Shown: positions 21,801 to 33,519 of the stretch, piece after piece | Numbering within the stretch: position 1 is the stretch's first letter | Layout of the letters: every line of letters begins with the position of its first letter | Assembly (NCBI GenBank): GCA_025618425.1 | Contig: CM046833.1 | Coordinates: forward strand, 35,500,467-35,564,466 | DNA: 64,000 nucleotides | Origin: Heliocidaris tuberculata | Lineage: Eukaryota > Echinodermata > Echinoidea > Camarodonta > Echinometridae | Direction: 5' to 3' | Program-made: the position numbers and the translations under genes | The notes under the pieces: model-generated | Databases searched by the model: none | Seen by the model: the letters and a program-made list of their open reading frames with translations, nothing else | Told to the model about the DNA's origin: nothing

Positions 21801-22161
21801 CTCTTCCTCCTCCTCACCACATGTATCTTATTTCATATTATTTAGTATAATAATTTCTCTTTTAATGTAATTTCGTTTCACATAAACAAGGATAGTATAT
21901 GACCTTGATAAACTTGTGTTACAAAATAAGTGATTGTACGACACATACAATTTCCAACAGTGACGACAATCGAAATCCTAACTTCAACCCATCATTATAC
22001 CTAACACTAAAACTTAAACCAACCCAAAACCACGTTATAACCCTAATCTTATCCCTACATTTTTCAGATGTACTCTTTCATCATGTTCATGTCTTGCCCA
22101 TATCCTTGTAAGATAAGGTCATTTTATGAGAAACATCCATTCCTCTTTTTAATCGATGTAG

Positions 22162-22203
22162 GAAGACGAGAATACATCACTTTCCAAATCCCCTGATGAA
22201 CAG
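22162..22203 (+). CDS. Micro-exon gene, acidic exon
   Basis: The acceptor TTCCTCTTTTTAATCGATGTAG is followed by 42 bases reading EDENTSLSKSPDEQ. The next bases are GCGAGT, so this would be a rarer GC-AG intron (CAG/GCGAGT). Entry and exit are both phase 0, like the two exons that follow. All three begin with an acidic ED or DED and are rich in Ser and Pro, suggesting duplication of a disordered acidic exon. A second frame (phase 2) is also open, so the frame choice rests on the pattern shared with its neighbours. Confidence 0.4.
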
Positions 22204-22552
22204 GCGAGTTAATATTTTATATGTATTTCAGATATATGTCTTCGATACGGACAATTATACTTCTAAACGCTAAGACACTTCATTCAAATCAAAGCTGATG
22301 AATGAAAAAGAAATCATGTTCTAATATTATTCAAAGTGAAAGGGATTTGATTATCATGCATGCTTTAGTTTCAAGAAGCTCTGTAATCAACTGGTTGACA
22401 ACTTAGTATTGTATGTTTTGGTATCATGGACAAGCCTTCTATTCGTTTGAAACTGTTTTTGATGAGTATTCCTATTGTTTGAATAAATTAATGTTATTTA
22501 TCTGTAATGATATTAACATCGTCATATTTTCTTTTTTATTTTCACCTGTTAG

Positions 22553-22612
22553 GATGAAGATGGTGCATCTGGGTCACAGTTTGAACCACCATCGGCACCT
22601 ACCGATGGAGGG
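22553..22612 (+). CDS. Micro-exon gene, acidic Pro-rich exon
   Basis: A good acceptor TTTTTTATTTTCACCTGTTAG is followed by 60 bases in phase 0: DEDGASGSQFEPPSAPTDGG, then the donor GAGGG/GTAGGT. Its composition (Asp, Glu, Gly, Ser, Pro) is that of a disordered linker. PPSAPTDGG resembles GGPTAP in the next exon. A phase 2 frame is also open; phase 1 hits a stop at once. The exon lies just before a long TAG microsatellite intron. Confidence 0.5.
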
Positions 22613-22818
22613 GTAGGTAGTTTTATTTATATATTTATTTATTCATTCATTCATCTATTCATCTATCTATCTATCTATGTCTTTGTTTGGTTGGTGTTCT
22701 TCTGTTGTTTCATTTACCCAAAAACATATTCTATGGCTTACCACACCATCATTCATAGTAGTGGTAGTCGTTGTTGTATACGTAATCGAAGTGGTTTGAA
22801 GTTTTGAAAGTGGTAATA

Positions 22819-22862
22819 TTAGTAGAAGAAGAAGAAGAAGTAGTAGAAGTAGTAGTAGTAGC

Positions 22863-22906
<44 letters not shown>
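22819..22906. repeat. (TAG)n microsatellite, part 1
   Basis: AGA/TAG triplets become a pure TAG array, interrupted at 22908 by an inserted repeat and resuming at 23154. Confidence 0.95.
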
Positions 22907-22907
22907 A

Positions 22908-23111
22908 CAGGGCGGGTCCAGGATTTTGTGAAAGGGGGCACAATAATTATTAAGAGCATTTTTATGAAAAGAGAAGAGGGAAAAAAAAAGGTCATCACCA
23001 GGAAAGGGGCACGGTGTTGTATAGTTTGTATTTCAGGCACTTTGATCTCAAAATTCAAAAGGGGGAAGCTGGGCATATGTGCCCCTGCCCCTCTCCCTAT
23101 ACCCGCCACTG
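22908..23111 (+). mobile_element. hAT-like MITE in TAG array
   Basis: It starts CAGGGCGGGTCCAGGATTTT, has GGCACAAT and GTATTTCAGGCACTTTGA in the body, and ends CCCTATACCCGCCACTG. The ends are an imperfect inverted repeat of the CAGGGGCGG type. Flanks are GTAGTAGA on the left and GTAGTTAGA on the right, compatible with an 8-bp duplication in TAG-repeat DNA. No coding capacity. Confidence 0.75.
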
Positions 23112-23153
23112 GTAGTTAGAGAAGGAGTAGTAGAAGTAGCATCAACAGTATAA

Positions 23154-23516
<363 letters not shown>

Positions 23517-23926
23517 AGTAAAAGTGTTAGTAAATAGTTGTAGTAAAACTAAGATCATGTAGTATCAATGGTAGTGATAGTAGTTGAAAGTTCGAAAGCT
23601 TTTTTTTTTCCTGGTAGTTTAATCATTATCCCCAATATTATATCTATATGGGGTCGATTCCAAGTACATAAAAAAAAAACAATGTAAAAATCCACGTTAC
23701 CAATGAAGAAGAAGGGGGACCCATGGACACCAACAATGGGGTCCATTTGTCCATGGTCCAATCATATGCATAATAATTTTTTTTAAAAAACAGACGGTAG
23801 TGTAATTTTGTTCATTTTTTTCTATCGTGAAAAGGACAATAATTTTATCCACAGGAAATATTTACTTGGCATGCCTATGTATACAAGTAGTAGTACACTA
23901 CATATACATTATTTTCTTTCCTGCAG

Positions 23927-23977
23927 GAGGATGGTGGGCCTACAGCTCCAGAACAATCAAGAAACAAAATGTTCAAG
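23927..23977 (+). CDS. Micro-exon gene, exon ending NKMFK
   Basis: A strong acceptor TATTTTCTTTCCTGCAG and donor CAAG/GTATGC bound 51 bases reading EDGGPTAPEQSRNKMFK in phase 0. It follows the acidic exon 22553-22612 in frame and leaves in phase 0. The change from acidic/Pro-rich to basic SRNKMFK suggests the end of a linker and the start of a folded region. The next phase-compatible exon I find is 36527-36582, 12.5 kb away across the assembly gap, so exons may be missing in between. Other frames are also open because the exon is short. Confidence 0.5.
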
Positions 23978-24244
23978 GTATGCAGCGCTGTAGTGCCTTA
24001 TCTTAAAACATCTTTCAAAGAAAAAAGATCGTTTTGTTGTTTTGTTTTGTTTTGTTTTTGTGTGTGTGTGGTGTTTTTTTCATCACTCGTTCATACAATG
24101 AAACATAAAAGAGAAATATAAACAGAAGGAGGCATCGACGTACGGGCACATTTTCGCAATGGGACGGGGCTGACGCCTTTTGCCCGAATATTGACACTTT
24201 TCATAGTGAAAATTACAGAAATTAGCCTAAACTTATGACGTTAT

Positions 24245-24260
24245 GCCAATATATATATAT

Positions 24261-24307
<47 letters not shown>
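24245..24307. repeat. (TA)n microsatellite at gap edge
   Basis: TA dinucleotides run directly into the assembly gap. The unresolved sequence probably contains more TA. Confidence 0.9.
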
Positions 24308-24807
24308 NNNNNNNNNNNNNNNNNNNNNNNNNNNNNNNNNNNNNNNNNNNNNNNNNNNNNNNNNNNNNNNNNNNNNNNNNNNNNNNNNNNNNNNNNNNNN
24401 NNNNNNNNNNNNNNNNNNNNNNNNNNNNNNNNNNNNNNNNNNNNNNNNNNNNNNNNNNNNNNNNNNNNNNNNNNNNNNNNNNNNNNNNNNNNNNNNNNNN
24501 NNNNNNNNNNNNNNNNNNNNNNNNNNNNNNNNNNNNNNNNNNNNNNNNNNNNNNNNNNNNNNNNNNNNNNNNNNNNNNNNNNNNNNNNNNNNNNNNNNNN
24601 NNNNNNNNNNNNNNNNNNNNNNNNNNNNNNNNNNNNNNNNNNNNNNNNNNNNNNNNNNNNNNNNNNNNNNNNNNNNNNNNNNNNNNNNNNNNNNNNNNNN
24701 NNNNNNNNNNNNNNNNNNNNNNNNNNNNNNNNNNNNNNNNNNNNNNNNNNNNNNNNNNNNNNNNNNNNNNNNNNNNNNNNNNNNNNNNNNNNNNNNNNNN
24801 NNNNNNN
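24308..24807. other. 500-base assembly gap
   Basis: Exactly 500 N, the usual arbitrary placeholder, so the true size is unknown. ORFs translated through it are meaningless. Confidence 0.99.
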
Positions 24808-25362
24808 TACTTTGTGGCGGATGGTGCGATGACAATTCTCGGTCTGTGGAAACAAAATGAGTCCGATAACAGATCGCTGTGAGATATTATTATGCACCAG
24901 TCTTCAACAATAATCCTTCACGCAACGTTTTATTTTTTCTTTCTTTCTTTCTTTTTTTCTTTCTTTCTTTTTTTTTTTCTTTCTTTCTTTCTTTTTTTTT
25001 TTTTTCTTTCTTTCTTTTTTTTTCTTTCTTTTTTTTATTAGTATTAGTCTTTTTTTCTTCGTCGCAAAATCTGTGCGAATGAATTGACAAGATATTCAAA
25101 TTAGAAATAAATTTGTTAATCGTCACTTTTCATTTCATACATGCATCTTTGTGCATTTTTTTACATAATTATGTATACAGAAAATGAATTATATATATAT
25201 ATATATTATTTCGTAAAGATTTTTTCCTACCAAACAGATGTTTCCCTGCTGAAGGTGACCCAAACGGCTGCTACCCCTTCCTATTGAGAAAAGGGAGAAA
25301 GGGGACAAAAGAAAATGTAAGAGGGAACTGTGTCGGGATCTTCTTTTCTTATCAAACCTACC
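24808..25362. repeat. Repeat copy B beside gap (paired with 3284-3787)
   Basis: The first base after the gap coincides with the first base of the unit shared with 3284-3787. The similarity continues through ATCGCTGTGAGATATTATT, a longer CTTT/poly-T tract (24939-25035), TTCGTCGCAAAATCTG, a TA tract and GCTGCTACCCCTTCC, to ATCAAACCTACC. Confidence 0.85.
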
Positions 25363-26154
25363 TACTACCTACCTACTAAATAGACAGAAAACTCTCCAAA
25401 CACTGAAGTTTTGCTTACATTGTAAAACATGGACAGGCCTTCCTGAATAAATTTTTAATACACTCTTATTGTCAAAACCTTTTCGGTTTTTAAGTGTTTT
25501 TCCGTTAATTTTTGACAAAATTCATGTGACAGTTGCTTCCGTTTATCGAGGTACGGGACTCTCATTCAGCATAAATTTGTTTACAGCGCCACCATACGTC
25601 AATGTGGGGAAAGGCAGTTCAGTTTTCATTAATGGGTGCCACAATTCTTTGAGAACGATTCGTGAAAATTAATGATAATGTGGAGATAATGGCCCCAGCG
25701 GCAATTCTGCTGGCTAGTTTCCGAGGCCTTTGGGGTATTTGGGTGTTAATTTCATAAACCATTTATGACTATATATTGCATTGGTACATATTCTCGAAAG
25801 CGGAAACGTGAAAATAAATCTTTAACAACAAAATGGTACAAAACATGTTACGCATAACCTTTCGATACCAAATTTTCAATTGGCTATAAAATTCATGTTT
25901 GATATTATATTTGAATATACATATTCATTTTCTAATATTCAATTACTAGCACAGCCCCATCAGAAACTTCAAACTTTAAACTTCAAAATTCAGGCGTTGA
26001 AAAACTGAAAACCCGCAGAAATAAGTGGATATCCAAATAGAATCTAAGGCCAAGCAAAAACATTACATTGCCAGTAATGGCCAAAAATCTCCTTAGCCTA
26101 AATAATAACCTAGAGTAGACATGGTAGAAGATGGTTGTCCATCTTAAAAGACCC

Positions 26155-26155
<1 letters not shown>
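25363..26155. other. No gene seen
   Basis: A 67-codon ORF with a TTTGTTTACAG acceptor-like site at about 25587 exists, but its frame after that site has no good donor. I count it as chance. Otherwise AT-rich. Confidence 0.4.
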
Positions 26156-26243
<88 letters not shown>

Positions 26244-26282
26244 TTCTTTCTTTCTCTCTCTCTCTCTCTCTATCTCTCTCTT
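26156..26282. repeat. (C)n(TC)n(TA)n compound microsatellite
   Basis: A C run, about 40 bases of TC, about 36 bases of TA, then CTTT and TC again. Confidence 0.95.
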
Positions 26283-27647
26283 GTTTCGTCTATTTTTTCA
26301 CCCGTTTTATTTGCTCTATTTCTCTCTCTTTCTCCCACTCTCTCTGCATCAATCTGTCTTTCACTTTTGCTCTCACTGCTGATAAACATCAAGATCTTCA
26401 CGCACCTTGCGTGTATGAACTTGATCTGACTCCACAGGCTGGGATTAGATTAACCTCTCCCCCTATGGGATCATTGAACCCACCTGCCTCCCATTAATCT
26501 CACTCGGTAGGGTCACGACCCCTCCCTAGGAATCATGGGTACGCGTGCGTAGATTAGCCATCAGGGGCGTGGCCAGCCTTAATTGATTAGGGCCAGTGGA
26601 TTTCGCAGATAGGGGAAATCGGTGGGTTGAGTCCGCGAAAGGATGATAATCTACTCCTAAGCTGCCGGGAGTAACCCGATTTCTGAGGGATCAGATTATC
26701 CTAAGCTGTTTCAAAGCTTCAGCAGAATGGTCAAATCGGTCAAATAGTTTGGTTCATCATTTAGGAAAAAATTGAGACTGTGCCATTACCACTGCATCAG
26801 AAAAAAATCATACAAAAAAGAAGAAAAAACCAAAAAATGGAGAAAAAAAATGATATTGAAAAATAATGCCCCTTTTTGCTTGTATGCAATGAAGTTCGTA
26901 TTGTTTTCTGCATTATGTCAATAATGGGATGGCTGCAAGCATAAATTGCCCTTCATAGTTGTATGTTAATGATGAAATATAGTGATTTATAAAGATATGA
27001 AACAGTACTAAAAATACATCTCTTCAAACAATTCGTGTAAAAGTCTACATTTCAGAATTATTCTTTATTCTACCACACTAATACTCTATATCGGTTGTCA
27101 TGACAACATTATTATAAATGATGTACGTAATTCTGTTATTATCTATTATTGTTTGCCTATTAGCATAGTGATAACTATAACAGATGATTTAAAAGGTAAG
27201 GAGGAGCTAATTATAATAATTTTGTGTGATCAGACTTTAGTGAACGTAAAATGTTCGGATGTTGTTACAAATCATACATTGTTCTTTATATAATGATATG
27301 TATCATATATTTATGTAATAGCTATGTTATGTTCCACATTATTCTCTCAAACTAAGTTTTTTACGAATAGATGACAAATCAAAGATGATATATTTTTCGC
27401 AAGCAATGAGGGAATGGTGACGCCGCCTGCCAGTGTTTAGCAGGTCATTGTTTCAGGAGTAGGAAATATCACAATATTGACGATCACTTTCATTTAAACT
27501 TCATCAAGCCATATAATACTGCTGACTCTACCACTAATATAAAATTTGGCACTGCGTTTATATATACATATGTAATACCAACCGGAAGATTGTCCTGTAA
27601 CGTCGGTCATAAACAGGTTCGAAACTAGACTAGTTTCTTTCGTTACT
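26283..27647. other. Mostly featureless; weak exon-like site 27164-27195
   Basis: Around 27164 a good acceptor (TTGTTTGCCTATTAG) and a donor AAAAG/GTAAGG bound 32 bases with one open frame (IVITITDDLK). Its phases (2 in, 1 out) do not fit the neighbouring exons of the plus-strand gene, so I do not call it. A short stem (AGGATGATAATCT with AGATTATCCT) lies at 26642-26702. Confidence 0.35.
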
Positions 27648-27779
27648 TTTTTTTTTTTTTTTTTTTTTTACTCTTTTCCCCTGAGATGACCCAGTTCGAA
27701 TTTCTTCCTCGATTGTTATCACTGGCAAACCAGATGTGTTTACTACTTGTTGGCTTATCCGCACGCGACCCAGTAAGAC

Positions 27780-28135
27780 CACAAGAAAAAGAGAGAAAGA
27801 GAGAAATGAAGAGTGCAAGATATAGATAAATAGGGAAAGAAAGAGAAAGGAGAATTAGTAGAGACGATAAGAAATAGAGAAAGAGTAAGAGGAGAGATGA
27901 ATAGCAAGAAGAAATAGAAACTGTGAGAAAGAAAAAAATGAAAGAGAAGGGAATGGAGGGGGGAGAGGAAAAGAGAGAGAGAGAAATGGAAAGAAAATGA
28001 AAGAGTGAAAGAGGAAAAAAAACATGGAGACAAAGTGAGTGTACGAGAGAATGGGTGAGAGAAAGAGAGAGTGAGAGGGAGAGAAAAAAAATATAGAATG
28101 CTAGAGAGATTCGGCAGAGAGAGAGAGAGAGAGGG
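27780..28135. repeat. Purine-rich (GA)n tract
   Basis: Imperfect GAGA/GAAA sequence on the plus strand for about 350 bases, with poly-T at 27648-27670 nearby. Ser/Leu/Phe-rich ORFs on the minus strand (up to 235 codons) arise from it and are not genes. Confidence 0.9.
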
Positions 28136-28571
28136 GTTATCTTTTGAAGCACTACCACCACCCCCACACACACAAAAAGAAAAACACCATCCAGTCATCC
28201 TCCAAACTTGGTCATAAACTAAAAAGAGAAAGTTGAACTTGACGCGTGGCGGGCTTTTTACACGGTCATCATCTGTTGCAAATTGATAGATGTATAAAAA
28301 TAGACCTGGTAGCAGGCAGCGTGGAGGTATCAAGTGGGGTTGCGGAAACCACTCATAAGCCGACCCCAATTGAGAATAACATCTGATGACGTCAAAAGAG
28401 ACAATTGCATCCGGATACGAGGTCAAATTGATCCCAAATAACATACAATCATGGACCGGCATAAACAGATAACATTGTCGAACCTTGTCTGACCTTCACG
28501 AGCACTGAAGTTATTAATAGAACTCGAACAAGAAAAGAAAACAAACAATAGAAGAAAAGAAAGATAACGAG

Positions 28572-28595
28572 ATTTTTTTTTTTTTTTTTTTTTTT
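28572..28595. repeat. Poly-T tract after GATAACGAGA
   Basis: 24 T follow AGATAACGAGA, which is the start of an arm of the 20770-type MITE. A truncated copy or a chance match are both possible. Confidence 0.6.
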
Positions 28596-29111
28596 ACATA
28601 GAGTTTGTATAAATTAAGAGTTTCCGGCTATATAATGAATAAACTCTAATCGAAATTCATTGATTTACATCATCACATCATATCTATCTTTTTTTTAATA
28701 GTACATAATTATAGACCTAGTTCCCGGTATAGATTTGAAATTCGAAGGGGGAAATGCTAACGAGTGGTCTTTTCAATGAAAGAAATCGAAAATTAAGTAA
28801 ATTGAGTGCTGCCCTTCGACGACGTAAACCTTCTTTTTCTTTATTTATTTATTTACACATGAAACAAACGATATAGCAATCAAAATAAAAAGTTGATCTA
28901 AAAAATGGGAGATAGATACTGATATACATGTATAGTAATAATGTAACCAAAGGAAACGTGTGGATTCTGAAAAAAAAGGGGGGCTCTTAATATTGACTGC
29001 TGTAGTGAACAAATAATAAGAAGTACTGACAGCATAACGATATTAAATTACCTATAAAAAAAAATTATTGGTATCGCCAGTGGCGTCGCCAGAGTATTCT
29101 GGGAGGAGTGC
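28596..29111. other. No feature seen
   Basis: AT-rich, no exon signals or repeat boundaries that I can support. Confidence 0.45.
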
Positions 29112-29113
29112 AG

Positions 29114-29440
29114 ATGAGGGGCGGATCCAGGATTTTGTAACAGGGATGGACATTTCCGAGAAAAGAAATCTAACTGGCAAAAGAGACAGAGAGAGAGAGA
29201 GAGAGAGAATGTTATCACAGTTTTGGTGCTATTTACTCCGAAATATCTGACAAGTCAAAAGAAAACAGTTAGCAGATATTTCAGATTCCTTTTTGTTCGA
29301 AAATATGAAAAGGGGGATACATTTTGTATTGGGGTTGTGTCCTTACAATATGGCACTTGGGTTTCAAGTGGCCACTGGCCAGTTGTGCACCCTCACCCCA
29401 CCACCCCCCCCCCCCCCCCCATCCCTCTCAATCCGACATT
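29114..29440 (+). mobile_element. CAGGGGCGG-type repeat, expanded copy
   Basis: It begins GAGGGGCGGATCCAGGATTT, includes a (GA)n block at 29188-29208 and GGGTTTCAAGTGGCCAC, and ends C-rich with ATCCGACATTG. The start and body match the hAT-like family. The end is decayed and no target duplication is seen. Confidence 0.65.
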
Positions 29441-29679
29441 GGCACATGCAAATACAAATTAAGTGCGGACAATCAAATTCATTAACACTTTCATGATTCT
29501 GAAATATTAATTTCATAACAATTTCAGCGAGGCTGAGAATATGGCCAGTTAGCGAATCCTCAACATCATTTGCAGAAAATGAAAACGACAGGAATGAAAA
29601 GCCCTAATTACTTTTTATATTTTCAAACGTGACGACTGAGAGAAGTACTTTCAATCTTTCACGTACACTCCTTTTCTTT

Positions 29680-29767
29680 CTCAATTTCTTTATCTTTCTT
29701 CCTTTATCCACACTTTCTATCACTAGCTGCTGACTTTCTCATCCCCTCTCTTTTTCTTTCTCTCTGC

Positions 29768-29800
<33 letters not shown>

Positions 29801-29815
29801 TCTCTCTCCTGTCTA
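29680..29815. repeat. Pyrimidine-rich (TC)n tract
   Basis: TTTCTTCC-type sequence becomes CTCTCTCT with GTCTCT interruptions. Confidence 0.9.
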
Positions 29816-30495
29816 TCCTCAGTTGTCCATCCCAGGGCCCATTTTTTTAGTCTTTTATTTTTTATTCAGGTCTAATGCTCCCCTGTCGATGAACTTTTCA
29901 TATTATGCACCAGCCTGATTCTCTGCACTCCCTCAACTCAATCTTATACCTCTATACCCAGCAAGTCCGCGGGTAACGCGGCGTAATGCTGGTTGCTCGT
30001 ACGTGCCAAAACGAAGGCAAAAATCGTTATTCTCAATGACCCTTCTCACCTAGCTAAGACAAGTATGCAAATCGGTGAATGAATTTCAATACCATCTTGC
30101 CTTTATTTTGTTTAAGTGATATCCCCTCATCGATGTAATTGGTTGGGGTTCAAAGGACTTTGATATTTGACGAAAGTACAGACAACCACTGATGGTTATC
30201 AGCTATCAGCAAACGCAATGCAGTATTACAGCACTGTTCTCTGAATACCCTATCATCACAATGATATAATTGATGTCTCTTCTTTTTATGTAAATCGTAC
30301 CCTTTTTCGTACTTTATTTTTCATGGTCTTCGAAGTACCCTCTTCATATTACTTACACCTTCATGGTCATGGAGTGTTTTGTTGTTGATTTGTATGGGGC
30401 CCTCCCCACAATGAAAAACAGAACAAAGGCGAAAGCGAACCGATTCTGTCTAAAGAAAGGGTGTTGGTATACACGGCAGAGAATGAGAGGCGTAG
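29816..30495. other. No gene seen
   Basis: A 99-codon plus-strand ORF begins here (30363) but runs into the repeat at 30504 and has no splice support. Confidence 0.4.
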
Positions 30496-30781
30496 ACATA
30501 ACTCAGGGGCGGCGAAGCGTCTTTCAAAGTGGGGGCACCATCCAAAAAGTCACAAAATGTCACAAGGACACTTTGGGGGGAAAAGAGGTACCTATAAGTG
30601 GTGAACATAAAGCGAAAGGGGGACCATTTTGTGACTTTGGTATTATCATACAGTCCAGTTAACATGATTAATACATTATCAAGCATCATCTTCTTCCTTT
30701 TTATCATGTTTATTGTGGTTCTGGACACTACTTCAGCTTCCCCAATTTTGCAATTGTGTGTGATGGTCTAATGACTTATGT

Positions 30782-31029
30782 GCGAGCGAGCGAAGCAGGC
30801 GAGCAAAAATTTTCAGACACAATGCTGAAGTCCTTTGGTTGAGCATTATTTATAGCGATATAATGAAAATGACAACAGCAAATTAATTGAGGGAAATGTG
30901 GAATTATCTTTTAATTCGTACATTAACTCTGTCGTTTTTCTTTAGCATTACATCGATATCAACGTACTTGATGAGATCTGCTTGATTTCTTAATATACTA
31001 TAAGAGCTAGCGAGCGTAGCGAGCGAGTT
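30782..31029. repeat. GAGCGAGCGTAGCGAGCGAG blocks
   Basis: GCGAGCGAGCGAAGCAGGCG at about 30782 and GCGAGCGTAGCGAGCGAG at about 31011 are imperfect inverted-symmetric tetranucleotide blocks. Related blocks are at 4546 and 4812. Confidence 0.65.
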
Positions 31030-31264
31030 TTGGGGAGATTTTTCAGAAAATATTGCCCTTACTTGGTGTAAACTATGGGCACATTCGAGCGAACGGAATG
31101 AGAAATGCTTTGCTGGGGGGGGGGTTAGGCATTATGCCCCTCTTGCCTCCAGCTCCACTGCCCTACATTGTTGTAATATGGGTAGCTGTTACTACATAGA
31201 GCCGCATCGATTCTTTGAAGTTAAATTGGCTCTTTTTGTAAGAAACAGTGGGAAATATAGGTAA

Positions 31265-31760
31265 ATAGGGGGGCATTTATCAGAAGAGGAAAGGGCACTT
31301 ATCAGAAATGGAATAGGGCACTTATAAGAAGTGAAAAGGGGCACTCATGAGAAGAGAAATAGGGCACATATTAGGTAGGAAAAGGGGCACTTATCAGAAG
31401 GGGAAAGTTGGCTTGTATTAAAAGGGAAAAAAGAAAATTTTACTTATCAAAGGAAAAAAATGCACAAATTAGAGGGAAATTAGGGGAACTTATCAGAAGA
31501 TGGAAGGGAACTTATTAGAAAGAAAAAAGGGGCACCTATCAGGAGTAAAATTGCACTTATCAGAAGGAGAAAAGGGCACTTATTAGAGAGATAAGGAGGC
31601 AATTATCAGATTTGGAAAGGGGCACTTATCAGGAGGAAAAAAGGCACTTATCAAAAGGGGAAAGGGTACTTATTAGAAAGGAAGAGTAGCACTTTTAGTA
31701 GTAAAATGGGGAACTTATCAGATAGAAAGGGGCATTTTTTCAGAAATAAAAGGGGTTCTT
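31265..31760. repeat. 22-28 bp minisatellite, CACTTATCAGAAG core
   Basis: About 20 imperfect copies of a unit such as GGGGCACTTATCAGAAGG followed by GAAAA. Unit length and spacing vary. No frame stays open across it. Confidence 0.9.
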
Positions 31761-31821
31761 TGGGGGTACTTGAAAAAGTGGAGGGCACTGTGCCCCCGGG
31801 TGTGCCGCCTCTGCCATAACC

Positions 31822-33310
31822 AAAGATCTGTTGACATATACAAATGCAGACAGAGCATAAAACGGGAATGAATCATCATCGTGGACCAGACTACGGTTGT
31901 TTGACTATTTTTCAATCTTAGCGTACTTGGTCGAAACTAAACTAACTGAAGTGCTAAAAACCTACACAAATGCAGACCGCGAAGAAGGCATGAAATAAAA
32001 CAGTACTACCAGACGACGAAATGACTGTTGCTTGATTATTTTCGCATCTTAGTTTTTTCCATCACTAAAATATGAGAAGAGAAGAGGAGGCGGAGAAAAG
32101 AAAGCAAAAAGAGGGGAAATGTTTGTTGTCTGGGTGCCTACTCACTTATGCCATTATGGTCATGTAGGCTGAGGGGTAGAAGGGCGTTATCACTATGTTA
32201 AGAGTTAACGCCTTTTGAGCTCTCAACAGACATGATGTTATTGACCGTATCAAAGCGGGAGGGGGGGGGCGGGCAGGCACGGAGGTGTCACAGCCAAGCT
32301 GCAGCCCGTAATCAGCCAGAAAGTTGATTTCATGTTTTCCCAATCGATCGATATAATGCGATCGATTTCTTTGATATCTTGTACGTTTATTTCATTCCGT
32401 CTCAATGGCTTCCATAAAAGCTTAACAGACAAGAATGATCAACTGTCTTTCAGACATGCTTCTTTAAGCTAGTGAAAGCACAAAATTTTGTCTCCTCCCC
32501 TGGATGTGAACTTATACTACATTTTTTTTTAATGCTTTTTTTGCCTTTATTCAGATATTCAGACGAGAAAATTGTACAAAGATACATTATTTTTCATACA
32601 TTGTAAACACAATACATAATTCGATCCAAAACAAATAATACAATGCAAAATCTGCAATCTGAATAAAGATTTTTAAAGATAGATAAGAAAAAAGGTGAAG
32701 GTGCTGCTTTATAACCCATAGTATACATGATAAGTCAAACTGTCATCTTTACATATATAGGATAAACTACATGCAGTGCATTTTCAATTTTTCGATTTTA
32801 TTTTACATTATTTATTATATAGTATTTCTTATATCAGTGGAGTTCTGTAACCATACTGTTGCAATAATAAAAACACAATACTAACAATTAGTGGTTGGAC
32901 CAATGAGAAAGTGAGGGAGTGAGGAGGAGAAGAAGACATAAATGAAGACATTTATCATTATCATTACTATTATTATTATTAATAATCAGGGTGTTTTTTT
33001 TCTTTTCAGATTGTACACATGCATGCATTACAAAGCGATTGCTAAATCAAAAGAGACGTCTTGAAAATAAAGGCATATTTTCACAATCTGTTTTTGTTTG
33101 GTGTGCCAAGGTTACATATTTCGGTAACGAAATAATCATGGATTTATAATGTACATGCATATAAACAAATACCCATTTTATAGCAAGCGCCCCCCCCCCC
33201 AAGAATACGCAAGACATGGAGTAAAAACTGAATCATACTTCTGTATTTCTCCTTTTAATATTCTTGTCAATTGTCATGATTGTGTTCTGACGCAATAGAA
33301 ATATTTTTAA
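31822..33310. other. Mostly featureless; acceptor-like site at 33009
   Basis: A very strong plus-strand acceptor, GTGTTTTTTTTCTTTTCAG, ends at 33009. One frame after it stays open for about 45 codons (CTHACITKRLLNQKRR...). Another gives 17 codons then TGA followed by AATAAA. Neither has a convincing donor, so the exon is left uncalled. Confidence 0.35.
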
Positions 33311-33323
33311 ATACTTTTACAGC

Positions 33324-33355
33324 CCCCCCCCCCCCCTCCCCTGGCGCTCTCTCTC

Positions 33356-33389
<34 letters not shown>

Positions 33390-33390
33390 C
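33324..33390. repeat. Poly-C and (CT)n tract
   Basis: About 14 C, then CTCTCTCT to 33390, followed by CTTT units. A separate C run is at 33189-33200. Confidence 0.9.
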
Positions 33391-33519
33391 TTCTTTAATT
33401 ATTTCTTTCTTTCTTTCTTTCCTCTTTTGTCTCTTTCACTCTATCTGAAATTTTCTCCTTACCTTCGCCCTGGCAAAACTGTCAATTAAGTACGCTAATT
33501 TACACTAACCCATTGACCA

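Larger units (their letters stand above)
30504..31813 (+). mobile_element. Composite CAGGGGCGG element with minisatellite
   Basis: The left end CAGGGGCGGCGAAGCG and the right end GTGTGCCGCCTCTG are inverted. The flanks ACATAACT (30496-30503) and CCATAACC (31814-31821) share CATAAC at the same position, a worn 8-bp duplication. Inside are GAGCGAGCGAAGC blocks, a G run, and a long minisatellite. If the ends are right, this is a 1.3-kb member of the hAT-like family swollen by tandem repeats. It has no transposase. Confidence 0.5.

Noticed and set aside
24233..24897. ORFs of 200-218 codons across the gap
   Set aside because: They consist of translated N with TA-repeat ends.
27643..28462. 235- and 176-codon minus-strand ORFs
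   Set aside because: They are translations of a GA-rich tract (Ser/Leu/Phe repeats) with no gene signals.
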